From: CAVAVT01 sp963592185
GTDB lineage: Bacteria > Bacillota > Negativicutes > Selenomonadales > Selenomonadaceae
Reading direction: 5' to 3'
NCBI GenBank assembly: GCA_963592185.1
Contig: CAVAVT010000014.1
Span: 1-35,910, forward strand
DNA length: 35,910 bases
Shown: one piece after another, positions 14,999-23,443 of the stretch
Layout of the letters: every line of letters begins with the position of its first letter
Numbering within the stretch: position 1 is the stretch's first letter
Position numbers and translations under genes: made by a program
Notes under the pieces: generated by a model
Database searches by the model: none
Told to the model about the DNA's origin: nothing
Seen by the model: only the letters and a program-made list of their open reading frames with translations

Positions 14999-15904
14999 AT
15001 GGAAATAAATGCAAATAATTCAGGATATGAGAAAAAGGGCTATCTGCTGCAGGATTTCAAGGTATTCCGCCTTAAGGATGCCCCGGACAACTACCAGGAC
15101 ATATACAGCATACCCTTCCACTATCACGATTTTCACAAAATCATTCTTCTCCTTAAAGGAAAAGCTGGGTATATAATAGAGGGAAAAACCTATCCCCTGC
15201 AGGAACGGGATATCTTGTTCGTAAGTGCCGGGGAAATCCATCGTCCTGTGGTGGAAAAGGACTCTCCCTACGAAAGAATTATCATCTATATTTCCCCTGA
15301 ATTTCTAAAGACCATAAGCCAGTGGTCTAGCGATGACAATTCAGGCAATGTCCCCGAAGGAGCGCTTTCCACCTGCTTTTCCTATGCAAAAAAGCACTCC
15401 GCTGTAATGCATCTCACCAAGGGCAGCACCCACGACCTGCTTTTTCACATGGACAAACTGGAGCGCACCGCCCGTGACAAGGGCTTTTGCAACAGACTCT
15501 ACACCCAGGCACTTTTCGTGGAATTTATGATTCTCCTAAACCGTGCCCTCCTGGAGCATGAGGTGGAAGAGGTTCACGCCTCCGGATACGATAAAAAGAT
15601 TCTACCAATCATAAAGTACATTAACGACCATCTCTTTGAGAATCTGAGCATAGATATGCTGGCTGAGCATTTTTACCTAAGCCGGTTTCACATGATGCGC
15701 AAGTTCAAGCATGATACCGGCATGTCCATTCATCAGTACATTCTTAGCAAAAGGCTTCTGGTGGCTAGGGATATGCTGAAAACCTCCGCCCCCCTTACAA
15801 AAATATGCTTTGACTGCGGATTTAAGGACTACTCCACCTTTTCCCGTGCCTTTAAAAAACAATTTGACGAGACACCAAGTGAATTTCGCAGCAATATTAA
15901 ATAA
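14999..15904 (+). CDS. AraC-family transcriptional regulator with N-terminal cupin domain
   Basis: 301 residues. The first half is a cupin-type sensor (IPFHYHDFHKIILLLKGKAGYII, then LQERDILFVSAGEIHRP, at about 36-81). The last 100 residues are the AraC DNA-binding domain with two helix-turn-helix units: LSIDMLAEHFYLSRFHMMRKFKHDTG, then LTKICFDCGFKDYSTFSRAFKKQFDETPSEFR. Chosen start: ATG 14999, with GGAGG nine nt upstream; the frame is open back to 14945. The effector is unknown. Targets may be the divergent DapF-like gene or itself. A bidirectional terminator follows. Confidence 0.9.
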   Translation: MEINANNSGYEKKGYLLQDFKVFRLKDAPDNYQDIYSIPFHYHDFHKIILLLKGKAGYIIEGKTYPLQERDILFVSAGEIHRPVVEKDSPYERIIIYISPEFLKTISQWSSDDNSGNVPEGALSTCFSYAKKHSAVMHLTKGSTHDLLFHMDKLERTARDKGFCNRLYTQALFVEFMILLNRALLEHEVEEVHASGYDKKILPIIKYINDHLFENLSIDMLAEHFYLSRFHMMRKFKHDTGMSIHQYILSKRLLVARDMLKTSAPLTKICFDCGFKDYSTFSRAFKKQFDETPSEFRSNIK

Positions 15905-15912
15905 TTAAACAC

Positions 15913-15943
15913 AAAAAGCTGGCAGCACGAACTGCCAGCTTTT
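15913..15943. terminator. Bidirectional terminator between the AraC-type regulator and the symporter
   Basis: AAAGCTGGCAG and CTGCCAGCTTT form a perfect 11-bp stem with an A run on one side and T residues on the other. It ends two convergent genes. Confidence 0.85.
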
Positions 15944-15958
15944 CATATCCAAGCTAAA

Positions 15959-17269
15959 TTACAGGGATGAATCATTCTCCACAGGAGCGCTGTCAATTTT
16001 TCCCTTCAGGTCATGGTCAGTCATGGCGCATACCGCTGAGTCGGACCATACATTTTCCGCTGTCTCAATCATATCAATAATGGAGTAAATCGGAAGAATT
16101 ACACCCATGAGGCCGATTGGCGCCCCTAAAGATGACATGAGGGACAGTGTCAGGAAGTAGCATCCCATTGGAACGCCAGCATTGCCCACTGCAGCCAGCA
16201 CAGCAACAAAAAGCCATGCCACCATGGTTCCGGCGGTGATTTCAAATCCGCCGTTCTGCATAACGAAAAGGGAAGTTACCAATATAAATGCTGCACAGCC
16301 ATTCATATTTATGGTGGTGCAGATAGGAAGCACGAATCTTGAAACTGCAGGATTAACCTTCAGATTTTCCTCAGCGGAGGCAAGGGTTACAGGCAGGGTT
16401 CCAGCGGAGCTTTTGGTGAAAAGTGCCACGGTAACAGCCGGAAGCATTTTTCTGAACACATAAACCGGATTCAGACCTCTCAGCAAAAGGAACAGCGGAA
16501 TGATGATAAAGAACTGAATCAGATTGCCGCCGATAACCACCAGCACATACTTGCCAAGACCGCCGTAGAGAAGTGCGGTATCTGTCTGGGTAACTAGCTG
16601 TGCCGCATATGCCATAATACCGATTGGCAGAACCTTTATGAGAGCACGAATCAGTGTGAAAAGAAGCTCCTGCACACCCAAGAGGCCCTTAAGAAGAACT
16701 GTTCTGTTCTCGGACTGCGGCATAAATGCCAGTGCAAGACCAACAGAACATGCAATGAACATTACAGAAAGTACATTTCCAGCTAGGAAGGGCTGAATAA
16801 GGTTATTGGGCACAACAGAGAGGAAATGCTCATAGTAGCTTGCTGATGCCAGCTTCTGGGGAACCTTCTCTGCTCCTGCTCCAAGAACCTCAATCGGAAG
16901 ATTTCCTGGCTCTACGATGACATACAGTGCCAGCCCCACAGCCGCTGCGGCTATAGTGGTCAGCAATGTGTAGGTAACAGCATGTGCAAAAATGCGGCCG
17001 GTATCCTTCCTTGCTCCAAGCTTTGAAAGGGTGGTAATAACCGCCAATGCAATGGTTGGAACCGCAATGAACTGGAACAATCTTGTGAAAACAGTGGCGA
17101 TGAAATCAAACAGTCCGTTCAATGCGGCAACGTTCATCCATCCAAAAATCAAACCAATAATCAGCGCACCAAACCAAAGCACCAGCTGCTTGATATGTGC
17201 CTTTTTATTATTGCCGGAAAGTGCCGCAGCCGCCTGCTGCTCAACTCCGGAATGCTTTTCCTCTGACAT
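15959..17269 (-). CDS. Dicarboxylate/amino acid:cation symporter (DAACS family)
   Basis: 436-residue inner-membrane carrier with about eight hydrophobic segments. The family marks are the re-entrant loop KSSAGTLPVTLASAEE near residues 280-295, the NMNGCAAF segment near 315-322 (NMDGTA in classical members) and the final IDMIETAENVWSDSAVCAM, the equivalent of the substrate- and ion-binding helix. It should import an acidic or small neutral amino acid, or a C4-dicarboxylate, with Na+ or H+. The Asn and Cys in the NMNGCA motif differ from GltP/DctA, so the substrate is uncertain; an SstT- or TcyP-like role is possible. AGAGGG precedes the ATG. Single gene, with its own promoter that closely matches that of murE. 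Confidence 0.9.
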   Translation of the reverse strand: MSEEKHSGVEQQAAAALSGNNKKAHIKQLVLWFGALIIGLIFGWMNVAALNGLFDFIATVFTRLFQFIAVPTIALAVITTLSKLGARKDTGRIFAHAVTYTLLTTIAAAAVGLALYVIVEPGNLPIEVLGAGAEKVPQKLASASYYEHFLSVVPNNLIQPFLAGNVLSVMFIACSVGLALAFMPQSENRTVLLKGLLGVQELLFTLIRALIKVLPIGIMAYAAQLVTQTDTALLYGGLGKYVLVVIGGNLIQFFIIIPLFLLLRGLNPVYVFRKMLPAVTVALFTKSSAGTLPVTLASAEENLKVNPAVSRFVLPICTTINMNGCAAFILVTSLFVMQNGGFEITAGTMVAWLFVAVLAAVGNAGVPMGCYFLTLSLMSSLGAPIGLMGVILPIYSIIDMIETAENVWSDSAVCAMTDHDLKGKIDSAPVENDSSL

Positions 17270-17363
17270 AAATTAACCCTCTTTTCTTACCGACAAATTA
17301 TTTTTTCAAAGAAATATGCTTACCAGAATATATTACAGTAATCATATATTTCAAGTATGTTTT

Positions 17364-17408
17364 ATTATAACGCCATTGTTTAAGTTTTTCAACAAGAAAA
17401 ACATTCCA
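17364..17408 (-). promoter_or_regulatory. Promoter/operator block for the symporter, repeated upstream of murE
   Basis: Minus-strand TTGAAA (17387-17392), 17-nt spacer, TATAAT (17364-17369). GTTTTTC and GAAAAAC flank a 5-nt spacer and form an inverted repeat over the -35 box. 42 of 45 bases match 34408-34452. Confidence 0.7.
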
Positions 17409-17425
17409 CATTGCATTTCAGCTAT

Positions 17426-17463
17426 AAAAAAAGATGCCCCACAGAATATGCAGGACATCTTTT
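17426..17463 (-). terminator. Intrinsic terminator after htpG
   Basis: Minus-strand AAAGATGTCC pairs with GGGCATCTTT (one wobble), followed by a T run, about 40 nt after the htpG stop codon. Confidence 0.8.
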
Positions 17464-17500
17464 CCTCGTCATAAGTATGGTAAATCAGACTGGCAGGATT

Positions 17501-19456
17501 TTACTTTGCCATAAGCTCCGCAATCTTATTGGCAAATGCAATAGGATCCTCAGGGAGAATGCCCTCAATAAGAAGTGCCTGGCTGTAAAGGAGACCGCAG
17601 TAATCCTTGAATTCCTGGCTGTCCTTTCCTGCCTCATGAAGAGTCTGAATACGGGCGAAAAGCTCATGATGAGGATTTATCTCCAGAATGCGCTTTGCCT
17701 TGAACATTGGATTCTGTGCATCAGCAAATGCCTGCTCCATTGCAAGGCTTGGTCCCTGCTCGTCAGCAACGAGACATACAGCGCCGGACTTCAGTCTGTT
17801 GGACAGCTTTACATCAGCGACCTTTTCGGAAAGAGCTTCCTTAATGTCCTTCAGCAGGTCATCGTTCTTCTTGGCGATGTCCTCAGTTTCCTTCTTAGCC
17901 TCCTGAGACTCTGCATCATCAAGGTCCAGGTCTCCACGGCTGATGGAGTGGAAAGGCTTGTCATCATAGCTATGAATGGTTTCAAGTGTAAACTCATCCA
18001 CATTGTCTGTCAGGCAGAGAACCTCGATTCCCTTTTCCTTCAAAAGCTCCATCTGTGGCAGATGCTCGATAGTTGCAAGGTCTTTGCCGGAAGCGTAGTA
18101 AATCTTCTTCTGGCTCTCAGGCATACGCTCAACATATTCCTTCAGCGTGGTGAGCTTGCCGTCCTTGGAGCTGGTGAAAAGAAGCAGGTCCTTCAGCTTG
18201 CTTACAGCATCATCGCCGGAATAAATGCTGTTATAAACGCCAACCTTCAGGGACTTGCCGTACTCAGCCCAAAACTTTTCATAGTCCTCACGGTTATTCT
18301 TCAACTTGCGCTCCAAAGTTTTCAGGATATTCTTTTCCAGATTACGACCGATAATTTTCAGCTCACGGCTCTGCTGAAGAAGCTCACGGGAAATATTCAG
18401 GGAAAGGTCAGGAGAATCCACAAGGCCCTTGACGAATCTCAGATAATCCGGCAGCAGGTCCTTGCACTTGTCCATGATGAATACATGACGGGAATAAAGC
18501 TGTACTCCCGGCTCATAATCTGTGTGATAGAGGTTGAAGGGAGCATGTGCAGGGATATAAAGCAGGGAGGTGTATTCCACAGTTCCCTCAGCCTTGGTAT
18601 GGAATACCTCCATTGGGTCTTCCCACTCATGGAACTGGTTTTTCAGGAACTCATTGTATTCTTCCTTGGTAATCTCATTCTTATTTTTGGTCCAAAGGGG
18701 CTTCATGGAGTTCAGGGTACGTACCTCAATGCGCTTTATTTTCTCTGCGCCCTCAATGGTCTTGCCCTCATCATCCTTTGGAAGCTCTTCGTATTCAAAA
18801 TTCATCTTAATCGGATAGCGCACATAATCAGAATACTTCTTTACAAGGCTTTCCAGCTTGTAGGTATCAGTGAAGTTTTCCTCGGCGCTGTCACCAAAGA
18901 AGTCCTTGGAAAGGGTGATGGTGATATTGGTTCCTCTCTTGGACTTTTCGCATTCTTCAATGCTGTAGGAACCGTCACCGGTGGACTCCCAGCGTACAGC
19001 CTGAGTCTCGCCAGCCTTGCGAGTTACAACAGTAACCTTCTCAGCTACCATAAATGCGGAATAGAAGCCTACGCCAAACTGACCAATCATTTCCTTGTCA
19101 GTTACCTGGCTGTTATCCTCTTTTGCCTTTTTCAGCTGTTCCAAAAATGCCTTGGTACCAGATTTTGCAATGGTTCCCAGATTCTCAATAACCTCGTCCT
19201 TGGTCATACCCAAACCATTATCAGCAATGGTCAGGGTGTGGCTTGCCTTGTCAGGAATCAGGAAAATCTCGTAATCCTCATCATCCTCAAGAAGAGCCTT
19301 GTTGGTAAGGGACTCAAAATGGAGCTTGTCAATTGCATCAGATGCATTGGAAATAAGCTCACGGAGGAAAATCTCATGATTTGTGTAAATGGAATGAATC
19401 ATCAAATCCAATAACTGTTTGGTTTCCGCTTGAAATTCATGTGTTTCTTTTGCCAT
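17501..19456 (-). CDS. htpG: Molecular chaperone HtpG (Hsp90)
   Basis: 651-residue cytosolic Hsp90. The N-terminal GHKL ATPase domain shows ELISNASDAIDKL near 34-46, IADNGLGMTKDEV near 77-89 and GQFGVGFYSAFMVA near 124-137. The middle domain has YSRHVFIMDKCKDLLPDYLRFVKG and SLNISRELLQQ with the catalytic-loop Arg. The C-terminal dimerisation part is complete and has no eukaryotic MEEVD tail. AAGGTGA precedes ATG 19454-19456. It is monocistronic, with a CIRCE operator over the transcription start, so HrcA should repress it. A long open frame on the opposite strand is a shadow. Confidence 0.98.
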   Translation of the reverse strand: MAKETHEFQAETKQLLDLMIHSIYTNHEIFLRELISNASDAIDKLHFESLTNKALLEDDEDYEIFLIPDKASHTLTIADNGLGMTKDEVIENLGTIAKSGTKAFLEQLKKAKEDNSQVTDKEMIGQFGVGFYSAFMVAEKVTVVTRKAGETQAVRWESTGDGSYSIEECEKSKRGTNITITLSKDFFGDSAEENFTDTYKLESLVKKYSDYVRYPIKMNFEYEELPKDDEGKTIEGAEKIKRIEVRTLNSMKPLWTKNKNEITKEEYNEFLKNQFHEWEDPMEVFHTKAEGTVEYTSLLYIPAHAPFNLYHTDYEPGVQLYSRHVFIMDKCKDLLPDYLRFVKGLVDSPDLSLNISRELLQQSRELKIIGRNLEKNILKTLERKLKNNREDYEKFWAEYGKSLKVGVYNSIYSGDDAVSKLKDLLLFTSSKDGKLTTLKEYVERMPESQKKIYYASGKDLATIEHLPQMELLKEKGIEVLCLTDNVDEFTLETIHSYDDKPFHSISRGDLDLDDAESQEAKKETEDIAKKNDDLLKDIKEALSEKVADVKLSNRLKSGAVCLVADEQGPSLAMEQAFADAQNPMFKAKRILEINPHHELFARIQTLHEAGKDSQEFKDYCGLLYSQALLIEGILPEDPIAFANKIAELMAK

Positions 19457-19502
19457 TAAATGTCACCTTTCATCTATACAAAAATTTTTAGTTTTCGTTT
19501 TG

Positions 19503-19529
19503 TTAGCACTTATGCCGTGAGAGTGCTAA
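19503..19529. promoter_or_regulatory. CIRCE operator (HrcA-binding site) of htpG
   Basis: TTAGCACTT-N9-GAGTGCTAA matches the CIRCE consensus with one change at the inner end of one arm. It lies just downstream of the predicted -10 box, where HrcA would block initiation. Confidence 0.9.
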
Positions 19530-19540
19530 CCCATAAAAGT

Positions 19541-19569
19541 ATATTACAACTAAAAAGACAAAAAGTCAA
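19541..19569 (-). promoter_or_regulatory. Sigma-70-type promoter of htpG
   Basis: Minus-strand TTGACT (19564-19569), 17-nt spacer, TAATAT (19541-19546), directly upstream of CIRCE. Confidence 0.75.
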
Positions 19570-19592
19570 CATTTCACATTGAAACCAGCCCA

Positions 19593-19625
19593 GAAAAAAA
19601 CCTGCCAGACTAAATGCTGACAGGC
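19593..19625 (-). terminator. Intrinsic terminator after the secreted-protein gene
   Basis: Minus-strand CCTGTCAG pairs with CTGGCAGG (one G-U), followed by a run of seven T residues. Confidence 0.8.
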
Positions 19626-19641
19626 TCGATTTTTAAGCTAG

Positions 19642-20397
19642 TTATTTAGTTTTCTTCTTGTCTGTGTCCTGATTATGGGTGTTAATGTTGTCAGGCCACT
19701 GCTGGAAGCTGCTAAGTCCAGCCTCATAGGTGGCAACAGCCTCTCTTGTAATATCTGGATTGTTAATCAGACCAACCATGAAGTGTCCGCCGTATTCCCC
19801 AGTGAAATAAGTCTTTATCATCTGGGTGTCAGAATGCATCTGCGTATCAGGCTTGCCGTCTCCGTCAGTATCCACATCTATGTCCTTTGCTGTTACGGTG
19901 TAAAGACCAAGTGTACCATTGCTCATTTCCACAATACGGGCAAATTCGCAGCCATGCTTTTCCTGCCACTCCTTGAAGAGAGCCTCCTTCTGCTCATCAG
20001 TCAAAGTCTTAAGGTCTGGAATGTCTCCATCCTTAAAGGCCTCTGGAACAACCATCCATGCCTGTTTAATGTTAAAATCCACACTGTCAAAAATGAGAAT
20101 ATCGCCGTGGGCATCAGCATATATCATGCTTACTGGAATAACCTGGGGCTTTACCGGGCAGGTAATGGAATATCCATAAACCGGGCTGGTATAGCGGTAT
20201 GCTGTGGATGCAATCATAACCGGAGTCTCGCCATCAGCCTGTGCCGAAGCTGCCTGTTCAGTTGCAGTTGCAGCTTCAGCAACTGGCGCAGCCGCTGCAT
20301 TATCCGCCTCTGCTGCCTCCACGGTCGCTGTCATAAACAGGGAACCGGACATCAGTGCAGCACATAAAGCTGTAGTGAAAAATTTACTAAATCTCAT
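19642..20397 (-). CDS. Secreted protein of unknown function with a Ca-loop-like motif
   Basis: 251 residues with a clear signal peptide (1-28, cleavage near VEAA). An Ala/Glu/Thr-rich low-complexity linker runs to about 60. The folded part begins YRYTSPVYGYSITCPVKP and includes a DVDTDGDGKPD segment near 175-185, spaced like a calcium-binding loop of the EF-hand/thrombospondin-3 type. The tail is Lys-rich. I do not recognise the family. It should lie in the periplasm or be surface-exposed. AGGAGG precedes the ATG, and it lies 45 nt after pncC, so it could be the third gene of the rimO-pncC unit; a terminator follows it. Confidence 0.8.
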   Translation of the reverse strand: MRFSKFFTTALCAALMSGSLFMTATVEAAEADNAAAAPVAEAATATEQAASAQADGETPVMIASTAYRYTSPVYGYSITCPVKPQVIPVSMIYADAHGDILIFDSVDFNIKQAWMVVPEAFKDGDIPDLKTLTDEQKEALFKEWQEKHGCEFARIVEMSNGTLGLYTVTAKDIDVDTDGDGKPDTQMHSDTQMIKTYFTGEYGGHFMVGLINNPDITREAVATYEAGLSSFQQWPDNINTHNQDTDKKKTK

Positions 20398-20426
20398 GGG
20401 AACAACCTCCTAATAAGTATATATGA

Positions 20427-20438
20427 CCGATATATCGG
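20427..20438. repeat. Perfect 12-bp palindrome upstream of the secreted-protein gene
   Basis: CCGATATATCGG in the 45-nt gap between pncC and the secreted-protein gene. It could be an operator or chance. Confidence 0.35.
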
Positions 20439-20442
20439 GTAA

Positions 20443-20910
20443 TTATCCATTCACATATTCATCAATAAGCTGTAATGCACGCTCAGCCGCCTGCTGTTTT
20501 ATCTCTATACGGGAGCCAGAAAAAATGCATTTTATAACATTAGTACCTCTACTCCCTGAAATACCTATGAAAACCAATCCCACAGGTTTCTCATCAGTTC
20601 CACCGCCGGGACCGGCAAGACCAGTTACACTGACTCCTATGTCAGAGCCGATAACCTTCCGCACTCCTTCAGCCATTTCCCCGGCAACCTCCGGAGACAC
20701 AGCACCAACAGTATCCAGCAGCTCCTGGGAGACTCCCAAAACGCCGTGCTTTACTTCATTGGTATAGGATACCACGGAGCCCTTCACATAGGCGGAGCTT
20801 CCAGCCACATCAGTAAGATAGCTGGTTAAAAGACCTCCGGTACAGGATTCTGCACAGGCAATGGTATACCCTTTTTGTAAAAGCAGATTTCCAACACGTA
20901 CAGCTGGCAT
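20443..20910 (-). CDS. pncC: Nicotinamide-nucleotide amidase (PncC; CinA C-terminal domain protein)
   Basis: 155 residues, the length of the stand-alone CinA C-terminal domain. The motifs are IACAESCTGGLLTSYLTDVAGSS near 17-39, VSYTNEVKHGVLGV, AEGVRKVIGSDIGVSVTGLAGPGGGTDEKPVG and the final RIEIKQQAAERAL. Enzymes of this family deamidate NMN to nicotinate mononucleotide for NAD salvage. Its ATG shares one base with the rimO stop codon (TAATG), so translation is probably coupled. No N-terminal CinA domain is present. Confidence 0.93.
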   Translation of the reverse strand: MPAVRVGNLLLQKGYTIACAESCTGGLLTSYLTDVAGSSAYVKGSVVSYTNEVKHGVLGVSQELLDTVGAVSPEVAGEMAEGVRKVIGSDIGVSVTGLAGPGGGTDEKPVGLVFIGISGSRGTNVIKCIFSGSRIEIKQQAAERALQLIDEYVNG

Positions 20911-22253
20911 TACTCCACCTTCTTCACAGGCTCGCCTACCATATCATAGGTAAAGCCCTGCATGATTCTTACCCGTACAATGTCTCCGGGCTTGCTGTCA
21001 GCATCGCCCTCGATGTAAATCTGTCCATCCACCTCAGGAGCCTCACGGTAGGAACGACCATAGGCAATGTTCGGCTGGTCCTCATCACGGCCCTCCACCA
21101 GAACATCAAGCTCCTGCCCTTCCAGTGACTGATTAAGGCTCTCAGAAATCTTGCACTGCAGGCTCATAAGGTCATGATATCTTTCCTGCATGATTTCATC
21201 CGGAATCTGGTCACGCATGTTATAGGCTGCAGTGTCCTCTTCACGGGAGAATGTAAAAATACCAACCTTTTCAAAGCGCTGCTTTTCAAGGAAATTTCTC
21301 AGAGTATGATACTGGGCATCGGTCTCTCCCGGGAATCCCACAATAAAAGTGGACCGGATAGTGACATTTGGAATCCTTGCACGAATCTTTGCAAGCAGTG
21401 TCTCAATCTCTTCGCAGGTGTCCGGGCGATGCATCTTTCTAAGCACAGCATCATGGGCATGCTGAAGAGGAATATCCACGTAATTGCAAATCTTTTCCTC
21501 TGATGCAATGGTATCGATAAGCTCATCTGTAAAGAATTTTGGATAGCTGTAAAGACTGCGTATCCACTTAATTTTCTCTACAGTGCAAAGCTCCTTCAAA
21601 AGCTTCGCAAGGCTTGGCCGGCCGTAAATGTCATGTCCGTAGTTTGTGGTATCCTGTGCAATCAGCACAATTTCCTTTACGCCCTGATCCCCTAAGCGCT
21701 CCACTTCAGCTTTAATGTCCTCAATGGTACGGCTTCTATACTTGCCACGAATCATTGGGATGGCGCAAAATGCACAGGCATTGTTGCAGCCCTCCGCAAT
21801 TTTTACATAGGCGGTATAAGTGGGAGTGGTTATGATACGGGGCATTCTTGCATCATAAATTTTTTCATTTTCACCAGCAATAACCACACGGTTGCCACGA
21901 AGGGTCTCCTCCACAGCCTCCATAATGCGGTGCCAGGAACCAGTCCCGATAATGGCATCCGCCTCTGGCAGCTCGTCCAAAAGCCCCTGCTTGTAACGCT
22001 GTCCAAGGCAGCCAGCAACAATAAGGGACTTGCACTTGCCATTTTCAGGGTCCTTGTACTCAGCCATGTTCAAAATAGTAGTAATTGCCTCTTCCTTTGC
22101 GGACTGGATAAAGGCACAGGTATTTACAATAAGAATTTCAGCATCCGAGGGATCCGGGGTAAGCTCTATGCCGTTGTCTCTGAGAATACCCAGCATAACC
22201 TCCGTATCGATAAGGTTTTTCGAGCATCCAAGGCTGATAAATCCTGCTTTCAA
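20910..22253 (-). CDS. rimO: Ribosomal protein S12 methylthiotransferase (RimO)
   Basis: Radical-SAM enzyme that methylthiolates the conserved Asp of ribosomal protein S12. It has 447 residues. The N-terminal UPF0004 domain holds three cluster cysteines (SLGCSKN, VNTCAF, VAGCLGQRY). The radical-SAM motif is GCNNACAFCAIP near 154-165, followed by the SRTIEDIKAEVERLG segment. A C-terminal TRAM domain ends the chain. The SLGCSKNLIDTE start and IAQDTTNYG favour RimO over MiaB or MtaB. AGGAGG precedes the start codon. It is followed by pncC with overlapping codons. A weak TTGTAC/GATACT promoter lies in the 115-nt upstream gap. Confidence 0.96.
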   Translation of the reverse strand: MKAGFISLGCSKNLIDTEVMLGILRDNGIELTPDPSDAEILIVNTCAFIQSAKEEAITTILNMAEYKDPENGKCKSLIVAGCLGQRYKQGLLDELPEADAIIGTGSWHRIMEAVEETLRGNRVVIAGENEKIYDARMPRIITTPTYTAYVKIAEGCNNACAFCAIPMIRGKYRSRTIEDIKAEVERLGDQGVKEIVLIAQDTTNYGHDIYGRPSLAKLLKELCTVEKIKWIRSLYSYPKFFTDELIDTIASEEKICNYVDIPLQHAHDAVLRKMHRPDTCEEIETLLAKIRARIPNVTIRSTFIVGFPGETDAQYHTLRNFLEKQRFEKVGIFTFSREEDTAAYNMRDQIPDEIMQERYHDLMSLQCKISESLNQSLEGQELDVLVEGRDEDQPNIAYGRSYREAPEVDGQIYIEGDADSKPGDIVRVRIMQGFTYDMVGEPVKKVE

Positions 22254-22347
22254 AATATTTTCCTCCTAAATTAATACACAAGTATCCGATTCCATTCTAC
22301 TGGTACAACCTTAATATTATTTAAAATTTGCCATAAAACATAATGAA

Positions 22348-22367
22348 AGAGGGGATTGGACCCCTCC
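22348..22367 (-). terminator. Terminator-like hairpin after the solute-binding protein gene
   Basis: Minus-strand GAGGGG and CCCCTC flank a 6-nt loop, followed by a short imperfect T tract, immediately after the stop codon. Confidence 0.55.
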
Positions 22368-22369
22368 AT

Positions 22370-23401
22370 TCAATTTATCCTGATATTTTTTACCCATCTG
22401 TCCAGCAGGGAATGCCTGTCATGCGAACTAAACTGCACATGGGAGTCAAAGAGCTTTATGTTCCTTACAGCAAGCTGCTTGCTTGCCAAGGTTCCCGGAT
22501 TGGTGGGAACAAAAAAGAAATTGTTGCTCTGAAGCACCAGCTGGGCGTCATCCCCCAGGAGCCAGTCAGCAAATCGTCTAGCTGGCTGGGGATGTTTAGC
22601 ATCCTTAATCAGTCCAGCTGCCATGAGAATATATGCTGTACCGTCCTCCGGATACACAATCCGGAGAGGATAACCCTCGTTAATATACCGCAGCGTTTCG
22701 CTTTGAACCGCAATGGACACATCCACCTCATTCATCCCGGCCATGCGCACCGGAGTGGAAAGGTATTTGGAATACTGTACCACCTTGGGATGAAGCTGCC
22801 GAAGCATCTTAAAGGTTTCCTTGTCTCCATACTGAGCCAGCAGGGAAAAGAACACATCCGCCGAAGCATCCGCCGCCAGAAAATCTGTTATTCCAACTCT
22901 GCCGCCGGGATATGCTGTCATTTCAGGCCAGGTCTTTGGAATGACCATTAGGGAATTAAGATAGTCCCTGTTTACGCAGAAAACCACAGGGTCATACCAC
23001 ACACCGGTCCACATTCCATCAGGGTCCTTGAAATTCTCCGACACCGAATCCCCTGTCTCAGATATGTAGGATTCAAGCCGTCCATCTGCTGCAGCTTTCC
23101 TAAGGATTTCACTGTCTGAGAGAATCATATCCCCATCCAGCCTTTCTCCGCCAGCGGTGATTCTTTCCACAAGCTCCTCGCCAGATACTGGAATAAAGTT
23201 CACACGTACCTGGTTGAATCGTTCATATTCAGCCGCCAGCAATGCGGCATTTTCAGCCGGCAGGGTGGTATATACATCGATAACCGGCAGATTCACAGCC
23301 CTTTCAGCTCTATCGGCGTATCCAGAAAGGTATGCCGATCCTGCCACAGCGATGAGCAGCAATATAAATGCCGCCAATAATAGTGACGTATATCTCCTCA
23401 T
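22370..23401 (-). CDS. Extracellular solute-binding protein (Fe3+/polyamine/thiamine-type family), orphan
   Basis: 343 residues with a basic start and one hydrophobic segment (about 7-28) that is a signal peptide or membrane anchor; there is no lipobox. The mature part fits class-I/II solute-binding proteins of the AfuA/FutA type: IDVYTTLPAENAALLAAEYERFN, GDMILSDSEILRKAA, a YDPVVFCVNRDYL hinge strand, KTWPEM, and AKHPQPARRFADWLLGDDAQLVL near the C-terminus. The ligand (iron, phosphonate, polyamine, sugar phosphate) cannot be fixed. No permease or ATPase gene is adjacent. It follows ftsZ by 42 nt without a terminator and has its own GGAGG, so it is probably co-transcribed with ftsZ. Confidence 0.85.
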   Translation of the reverse strand: MRRYTSLLLAAFILLLIAVAGSAYLSGYADRAERAVNLPVIDVYTTLPAENAALLAAEYERFNQVRVNFIPVSGEELVERITAGGERLDGDMILSDSEILRKAAADGRLESYISETGDSVSENFKDPDGMWTGVWYDPVVFCVNRDYLNSLMVIPKTWPEMTAYPGGRVGITDFLAADASADVFFSLLAQYGDKETFKMLRQLHPKVVQYSKYLSTPVRMAGMNEVDVSIAVQSETLRYINEGYPLRIVYPEDGTAYILMAAGLIKDAKHPQPARRFADWLLGDDAQLVLQSNNFFFVPTNPGTLASKQLAVRNIKLFDSHVQFSSHDRHSLLDRWVKNIRIN

Positions 23402-23443
23402 TTAGGAAATACCTCCGATTTAACCGTGCCAGCAAAAATAAAA

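Noticed and set aside
17411..19414. A 667-codon open frame on the plus strand opposite htpG
   Set aside because: Its translation is rich in Leu, Cys and His without any family motif, and the opposite strand encodes an unmistakable full-length HtpG. It is a codon-bias shadow.
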